Positions 5,416-9,786 of a stretch of 9,786 nt of DNA are shown here, piece after piece. A program made the translations under genes and the position numbers. Below the pieces are notes generated by a model that made no database searches, was not told where the DNA came from, and saw only the letters and a program-made list of their open reading frames with translations. Within the stretch, counting starts at the first letter, position 1, and the number at the start of each line of letters is the position of its first letter. Origin of the DNA: CAZJQD01 sp964548165 [NCBI: uncultured bacterium] (GTDB lineage Bacteria; UBA8481); the NCBI GenBank assembly GCA_964548165.1, contig CAZJQD010000020.1:1-9786 (forward strand), written 5' to 3'.

Positions 5416-7918
5416 GAGCACTGTTCTCCCGCAATGGAAATGGGGACGCCGTCGGTTCGGGGGGCGAAGGGAAGATCAGCCGGAAGGTCGATCCCACGCC
5501 CTCCGTGCTCTCCGCCTCGATCCGCCCGCCGTGCTCCTGCATGATGGTGTAGGAGACTGCTAGGCCGAGCCCGTTGCCCTTGACCATCTGCCCGCCACGC
5601 TGGTACGCGCCCTTGGTGGTGAAGAAGGGCGTGAAGAGCTGGGCCAGCACGGCCTGGCTCATCCCGTTGCCCGTGTCCGAGACGCTGACCTGTATTCCTC
5701 GAGGAATCTTCTCGGCCGCGATGGTCAGCGCGCCGCCGTTCCGGGGCTTCATCGCGTCTCGCGCGTTCAGGAGGAGGTTGAGGAGCACCTGCTGTATGCG
5801 CGCGCCGTCGACGTGCACCTCGAGATCCTCGGGCAGGAGGGTGCGCACCCGGATGTTCTCCGCTTCCAGGGACTTGCTCTGCACGGCCAGCACGGCGGAC
5901 ACGAGGTCCCGGACGGACGTGCGCGCCATGGAGGGTGGCACGGGGCGCGCCAGGGCCATGATGCCGCCCGCCACTTGTCCTCCGCGCTGTGTCTGCTCGT
6001 CGATCGTGGCCAGCTTGGCGATGATGTCGGGGTGATCCTTCAAGCAGGGATCGAGTTCCAGCATCTGCGCCTGCGCCCGGATGATGGCCAGGATGTTGTT
6101 GAACTCGTGGGCGACACCCGCGGCCAGCCTCCCGATGGCGGCGAGGCGCTCGGAACGCACGAGCGCCTCCTCGGCCCGCTTCTGGTCCGTGATGTCCAGC
6201 GTGACTCCCAGCATGCGCAGGGGACGGCGCTGCTGGTCGACGATGCAGATGGCGCTACCCAGCGTGAAGCACTCCGTGCCGTCCGGGCGGACGATGCAGA
6301 GCTCCCGCGGCTCCAGCGGAGGGAGGATGCCTCGGGCCAGCTCCTCCTCGGTGACGCCCTGGGCGAACGCTTGCTCGACGTTCGCCATCTGTGCCGACCG
6401 GTAATCGCTGCGCGTGAACCCGAAGTAGTCGCTGCCTCGCCCGGTGAAGGCGTCGCGGGTCACGCCGTAGATGCGCAGCATCTCGTCGTTCCACGTGGTG
6501 ACGTCGCTCTCCTTGTCCCAGTCCCAGATCCCTAGGCGCGCCAGGCTCACGGCCTGCGCCAGCCGGTCGCGGCTCTCGCGCGACTCCTTCTCCAGCTTTC
6601 TTCGCTCGGTGATGTCTTCTCCGATCGAGGCCACGCCGGTGACCTCGCCGCGGTGATCGCGCACGATAGTGTTGTTCCACGCGACAAGGAGCTTCTCGCC
6701 GCCGCGCGTCAGGATTGCATTCTCGTAGTGGACGGGAAGCACCCCTTCGGCGATCGATTTCTGGAAGACCTCGATCTGGACGGACGACCGGATGTCCGGG
6801 GGCAGGAATGTCTCGAACCAGTCCCGGCCCAGGACCTCCTCGCGCGTCCAGCCTGTCAGGTCCAGGAGGTGGTCGTTGCAGAGCAGGATCCGGCCCTGCC
6901 GATCCAGGATGACGCCGGCCAGCGAGACGGACTCGAGGACGGACCGCAGTTGCTCCTCGCTCGAGCGCAGGCTCTCCTCCGCGAGCTCGCGGGCTGAATT
7001 CCGCGAGGAGAGCAGGAGACCGACGATGGCCATGAAGCCGAGGAAGAGCTGGAGCTCCATCGTGCGATGTTCCGCGCTCTCGACCGCGCACTCGCCCCAG
7101 GGACAGGGACCATGCGCGATGGTGGGACTGCCGATGGCGCTGACGAAGAGCACCATCAGCGCGAGCGTGACTGTCCGGGGACCCAGGCGCACGGCCGGCC
7201 AGGTCAGGAGCGCCGCGAGAAAATAGGAGTGCACGTGAACGAATCCGGGAAGCGCGCCCGGGAAGAAGACGCTCCGGGCCACGAAGAGCCAGGCCGCAAA
7301 GAAGGCCAGGCTCTCCAGGAGAGGCTGAGGCCGGAATGAGGCGCGCATGCCCTTCAGGTCTGTCCAGGCCACGAGGAAGGGCGCCACGAGTAGCAGCCCC
7401 AGTCCGTCCGCGACGTACCAGGCCTGCCAGGCGGCCGCGAAATTGGCGCCGCGCGTCAGGGTCGCGGTGGCGGCGCCGACGGCCGAGCTGATCGCGTTGA
7501 CAAGCACCACGCCCATGATCAGCGCCGTCACCTCGCGAACTTGCGTGAATCTCCGGAAGGAACCACAGCGGCGCAGGATGAGCCAGGCGCAGCCGATGGA
7601 CTCGATCATGTTGCCGGCCATGTAGGCCGCTTCGGCTCCCGGGGAACGGCCGGCCAGGAGGACGCCGGCGGCGGCGCCGGTGAGATACAGCAGGATGGCG
7701 AGCGAGGGCCAGAGGCGGCGGGGTGCCAGGAGGAAGGCAGCCAGTCCCACGCCGCCCGCCGGCCAGATCAGCATCAGGACTTGCTCGGAATCGGGGAAGA
7801 AATACGCGACCTGGTGAGCGACGAAATAGGCCGCCGCCGAGAACAGGAGCCAGGAAATATCCGATCGGTGAGTCGCGGGGACGTCGATCGGATCGCCCTT
7901 AGCCGCGCTCGTGCCCAA
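5408..7918 (-). CDS. MASE1-PAS-PAS hybrid-sensor histidine kinase
   Basis: An 836-aa membrane sensor kinase that should phosphorylate the receiver encoded directly after it. Residues about 20-305 form a MASE1-type sensor with about eight membrane helices. A PAS domain spans about 318-440 (GVILDRQGRILLCNDHLLDLTG, shown here only in part as VILDRQGRILLCN) and ends in the PAC-like IGEDITERR. A second PAS spans about 450-580 and ends in LDITDQKRAEE. The HisKA domain has the phospho-acceptor His604 in GVAHEFNN. The ATPase domain has the N box NLLLNARDA (N714, N718), G1 box DTGNGM (748-753), F box FTPFFTTKG and G2 box GNGLGLAV (781-788), so the kinase looks active. There is no receiver on the chain itself, so the adjacent REC protein is the obvious partner. 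The TTG start is supported by GGGGAGG 8 nt upstream. The ligand sensed by MASE1 is unknown. The gene is divergent from the cyclase. Confidence 0.92.
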   Translation of the reverse strand: MGTSAAKGDPIDVPATHRSDISWLLFSAAAYFVAHQVAYFFPDSEQVLMLIWPAGGVGLAAFLLAPRRLWPSLAILLYLTGAAAGVLLAGRSPGAEAAYMAGNMIESIGCAWLILRRCGSFRRFTQVREVTALIMGVVLVNAISSAVGAATATLTRGANFAAAWQAWYVADGLGLLLVAPFLVAWTDLKGMRASFRPQPLLESLAFFAAWLFVARSVFFPGALPGFVHVHSYFLAALLTWPAVRLGPRTVTLALMVLFVSAIGSPTIAHGPCPWGECAVESAEHRTMELQLFLGFMAIVGLLLSSRNSARELAEESLRSSEEQLRSVLESVSLAGVILDRQGRILLCNDHLLDLTGWTREEVLGRDWFETFLPPDIRSSVQIEVFQKSIAEGVLPVHYENAILTRGGEKLLVAWNNTIVRDHRGEVTGVASIGEDITERRKLEKESRESRDRLAQAVSLARLGIWDWDKESDVTTWNDEMLRIYGVTRDAFTGRGSDYFGFTRSDYRSAQMANVEQAFAQGVTEEELARGILPPLEPRELCIVRPDGTECFTLGSAICIVDQQRRPLRMLGVTLDITDQKRAEEALVRSERLAAIGRLAAGVAHEFNNILAIIRAQAQMLELDPCLKDHPDIIAKLATIDEQTQRGGQVAGGIMALARPVPPSMARTSVRDLVSAVLAVQSKSLEAENIRVRTLLPEDLEVHVDGARIQQVLLNLLLNARDAMKPRNGGALTIAAEKIPRGIQVSVSDTGNGMSQAVLAQLFTPFFTTKGAYQRGGQMVKGNGLGLAVSYTIMQEHGGRIEAESTEGVGSTFRLIFPSPPEPTASPFPLRENSAHG

Positions 7919-7926
7919 CGCCTTAT

Positions 7927-7933
7927 CCTCCCC
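7927..7933 (-). promoter_or_regulatory. Ribosome binding site of the kinase gene
   Basis: GGGGAGG on the minus strand ends 8 nt before the TTG at 7918. A strong signal at a good distance is the reason for accepting the unusual TTG start; no in-frame ATG or GTG lies close by before the first membrane helix. Confidence 0.6.
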
Positions 7934-7979
7934 GGATCAGGGTTGGCGTCGCGTGGTCGCGCGCGCCCCCTGCTCGGGG

Positions 7980-8008
7980 ATGCTAATGACAGGAAAGCGT
8001 GCGGTAAA
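7980..8008 (-). promoter_or_regulatory. Weak sigma-70-like promoter candidate for the kinase operon
   Basis: On the minus strand TTTACC (8003-8008) and TAGCAT (7980-7985) are 17 nt apart, each matching four of six consensus bases. The position, about 60 nt before the kinase start, is reasonable. Such a match can be chance. Confidence 0.25.
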
Positions 8009-8071
8009 GGGCGAGCTGGCGAAGGCGGCGCCCCGCTGTTCGCGGATGTCGTCTCTTCGGCCACGTCCGTC

Positions 8072-8077
8072 TATAAT
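8072..8077 (+). promoter_or_regulatory. Consensus -10 element giving a leaderless cyclase mRNA
   Basis: TATAAT matches the -10 consensus exactly in otherwise GC-rich DNA and ends 6 nt before the ATG at 8084. Transcription would start at or within a base or two of the ATG. There is no Shine-Dalgarno sequence upstream, which agrees with leaderless translation. No good -35 hexamer is visible 16-18 nt further upstream. Confidence 0.55.
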
Positions 8078-8083
8078 CGCGCG

Positions 8084-9778
8084 ATGACTTCGACGGGATC
8101 GCAGGATCGGCGCCGCGACCGGCGCGTGGGGGGATACAGCCTGCGCCTGAGCCTCGGCGTGGCGTTCGGGCTCATCGTCCTGGTGACCTGCGGACTCCTG
8201 GGAACGCTGACCTGGCGGCAGGCTCGCGGCTTCGTGCGCGAGGATATCCGCACCCGCCTCGGCGACCTCGCCGGCGCCGCGGCGCTCCTCGTGAACGTCG
8301 AGGAGCACGAGCGGATCCGCGAGCCGGGCGATGAGGGTTCCAGGGAATACCAGGACCTCGTGGCCCGTCTGCGCGCGTTGCGCGCGTCGTCCACGGATGT
8401 CCGGTTCATCTACACGATGAGGCCGACGGAATCGGGCGGCTTCGTCTTCATTCTCGATGCCGAGGAGGATTCCGCCGCTCATAGCCACGTCGGAGACCCC
8501 TACGAGGCCGCGACACCGCTCATGCGGGGCATGTTCGGCGAGCGGACGGGCGTCCGGGTGGAGGAGGAGTTCGGGAGCGATGAATGGGGGACCTGGCTCT
8601 CGGGATACGCGCCCCTGGTCGATTCCGGGGGCCGGACGGTCGCGCTCGTGGGCCTCGATATCTCGGCCAGCCGCGTGCTCGATTACGAGGACCGGCTCCT
8701 GGCGCTCATCACGGGCGTCTCCGTCGCCATCGGCGCCCTCGGGCTCCTCCTGGGAACCCTCCTGGCCCGGCGCATCAGCCGGCCGCTGGTGGTCCTGGAA
8801 CAGGAGATGATGCGCATTCAACGCTTTGACCTCGAGGGCGACGTGCCGGTCCGCTCCCGGATCTCCGAGGTGAACGAGATGAAGATCGCCCTCGAGAACA
8901 TGAAGCAGGGACTGCGCTCCTTCCGTCGCTACGTTCCCGCCGACCTCGTGGCGGAACTGATCCAGATGCGCCGGGAAGCCGTGATCGGCGCCGAGCGACG
9001 CACGCTGACGCTCTGGTTCTGCGACATCGCCGGTTTCACCTCGGTCGCCGAGGCGCTCTCGCCGGAAGAACTGGCCTCGCGGCTCGGCGTCTACTTCGAG
9101 GGAATGACGCGGATCATCCTCGAGGAGGGGGGCACGGTCGACAAGTACATCGGCGACTCGATCATGGCCTTCTGGGGAGCGCCGCGCGAGGCCGCTGACC
9201 ACGCGGAGCGCGCGTGCCGCGCGGCCTTACGCTGTCGTGACTTCGTCCAGGCGCTCTCGGCCGAGTGGCGATCGAAGGGGATCCCGGCCTTCGACACGCG
9301 GTTCGGGATCAATACCGGCGAGGTCAACGTCGGAAACTTCGGCTACGCCGAGCGGCTCAACTACACCGCGATGGGAGACAGCGTCAATCTGGCCAGCCGC
9401 CTCGAGGGTCTCAATGCGGCGTACGGCACCCGCATCCTGGTCTCCGCCGCCACGCGATCCCTGCTCGGCGAGGCCTTCGTGACGCGCCGGATCGATCGCG
9501 TCGCCGTGAAGGGGAAGAGCCGCGGTGTCGAGGTCGTCGAGCTGGTGAGCGAGGGCGAGGACGCCGCGGGAACGCGCGAGTTCACCCGTCTCTACGAATC
9601 AGGGCTCGACCTGTATGCGGCCCGTGATTGGGCCGGCGCCGCGGTGGCCTTTCGCGCCGCCCTGGCGGCTCGTCCCGAGGACGGCCCCAGCCGGGTCATG
9701 GTCGCGCGGTGCGCGCTCTACTCGTCCGAACCGCCTCCCGAGGATTGGGACGGCACCTGGGTGATGACGGGCAAGTAG
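8084..9778 (+). CDS. Membrane-bound class IIIb adenylate cyclase with Cache-like sensor and HAMP
   Basis: A 564-aa protein predicted to make cAMP from ATP in response to an external signal. A membrane helix spans about 22-44. Residues about 45-200 form an extracytoplasmic sensor resembling Cache domains (FIYTMRP, GGFVFILDAEED, HVGDPYEA). A second helix lies at about 205-228, then a HAMP-like linker (LLARRISRPL onward to about 280). The catalytic domain spans about 300-485: metal Asp314 in FCDIAGFTS and Asp358 in YIGDSIMAFWG, Lys354 for adenine, Thr428 in NYTAMGDSVN, and Asn435 and Arg439 for the transition state. The Lys/Thr pair indicates ATP and subclass IIIb, whose members are often bicarbonate-responsive. 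The tail 495-545 is a TPR-like helical pair. The frame is open far upstream of this ATG, but that part overlaps the kinase gene and is not used. The gene is divergent from the kinase gene across 165 bp. Confidence 0.92.
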   Translation: MTSTGSQDRRRDRRVGGYSLRLSLGVAFGLIVLVTCGLLGTLTWRQARGFVREDIRTRLGDLAGAAALLVNVEEHERIREPGDEGSREYQDLVARLRALRASSTDVRFIYTMRPTESGGFVFILDAEEDSAAHSHVGDPYEAATPLMRGMFGERTGVRVEEEFGSDEWGTWLSGYAPLVDSGGRTVALVGLDISASRVLDYEDRLLALITGVSVAIGALGLLLGTLLARRISRPLVVLEQEMMRIQRFDLEGDVPVRSRISEVNEMKIALENMKQGLRSFRRYVPADLVAELIQMRREAVIGAERRTLTLWFCDIAGFTSVAEALSPEELASRLGVYFEGMTRIILEEGGTVDKYIGDSIMAFWGAPREAADHAERACRAALRCRDFVQALSAEWRSKGIPAFDTRFGINTGEVNVGNFGYAERLNYTAMGDSVNLASRLEGLNAAYGTRILVSAATRSLLGEAFVTRRIDRVAVKGKSRGVEVVELVSEGEDAAGTREFTRLYESGLDLYAARDWAGAAVAFRAALAARPEDGPSRVMVARCALYSSEPPPEDWDGTWVMTGK

Positions 9779-9786
9779 CCGGCGCC

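Noticed and set aside
7541-8083. 181-codon upstream extension of the cyclase
   Set aside because: It lies opposite the membrane domain of the kinase, and the real N-terminal membrane helix follows the ATG at 8084.

Overview
The window looks like the right-hand end of an integrated mobile element (left, about 1-3509) joined to ordinary chromosomal DNA of a high-GC bacterium (right, about 3510-9786). The chromosomal part holds bacterial-type signalling genes: a MASE1/PAS histidine kinase, a receiver protein and a class III cyclase. Nothing in it fixes the phylum; an uncultured high-GC environmental lineage is likely but is an inference. Composition changes across the junction: hand counts give about 52% GC in 3301-3360 and about 73% in 8701-8760.

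Region 1 (1-3509, genes on the minus strand). Two different HUH-type nickases lie head to tail. The first is a rolling-circle replication initiator (1594-3165) with a Cys cluster, an HFH motif and a single-Tyr YLVSH motif, a layout I associate with haloarchaeal plasmid Reps. The second, 129 nt downstream, is a MobV (Mob_Pre) relaxase whose C-terminal half carries a DUF3991/CHC2-like region and a Toprim domain. This second gene is missing from a plain ATG-to-stop ORF search because it runs off the left edge. Together they suggest an integrative and mobilizable element that can replicate as a circle and be transferred by a helper conjugation system.

Region 2 (3166-3675, no gene). This gap holds three short inverted or direct repeats upstream of rep. 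It also holds a 22-bp sequence (3488-3509) that matches the 3' end of a tRNA-Ala-like or tmRNA gene without its 5' part. I read that as attR. The intact RNA gene and an integrase would then lie left of the window.

Region 3 (3676-9778). Three minus-strand genes come first: an AI-2E family membrane protein, a stand-alone receiver domain, and a MASE1-PAS-PAS histidine kinase overlapping the receiver gene by 8 nt. The kinase is divergent from a membrane-bound class IIIb adenylate cyclase with a Cache-like sensor and HAMP domain. A perfect TATAAT six bases before the cyclase ATG predicts a leaderless transcript. The kinase and receiver form a clear phosphorelay pair; a functional link to the cyclase is suggested only by the shared 165-bp intergenic region.
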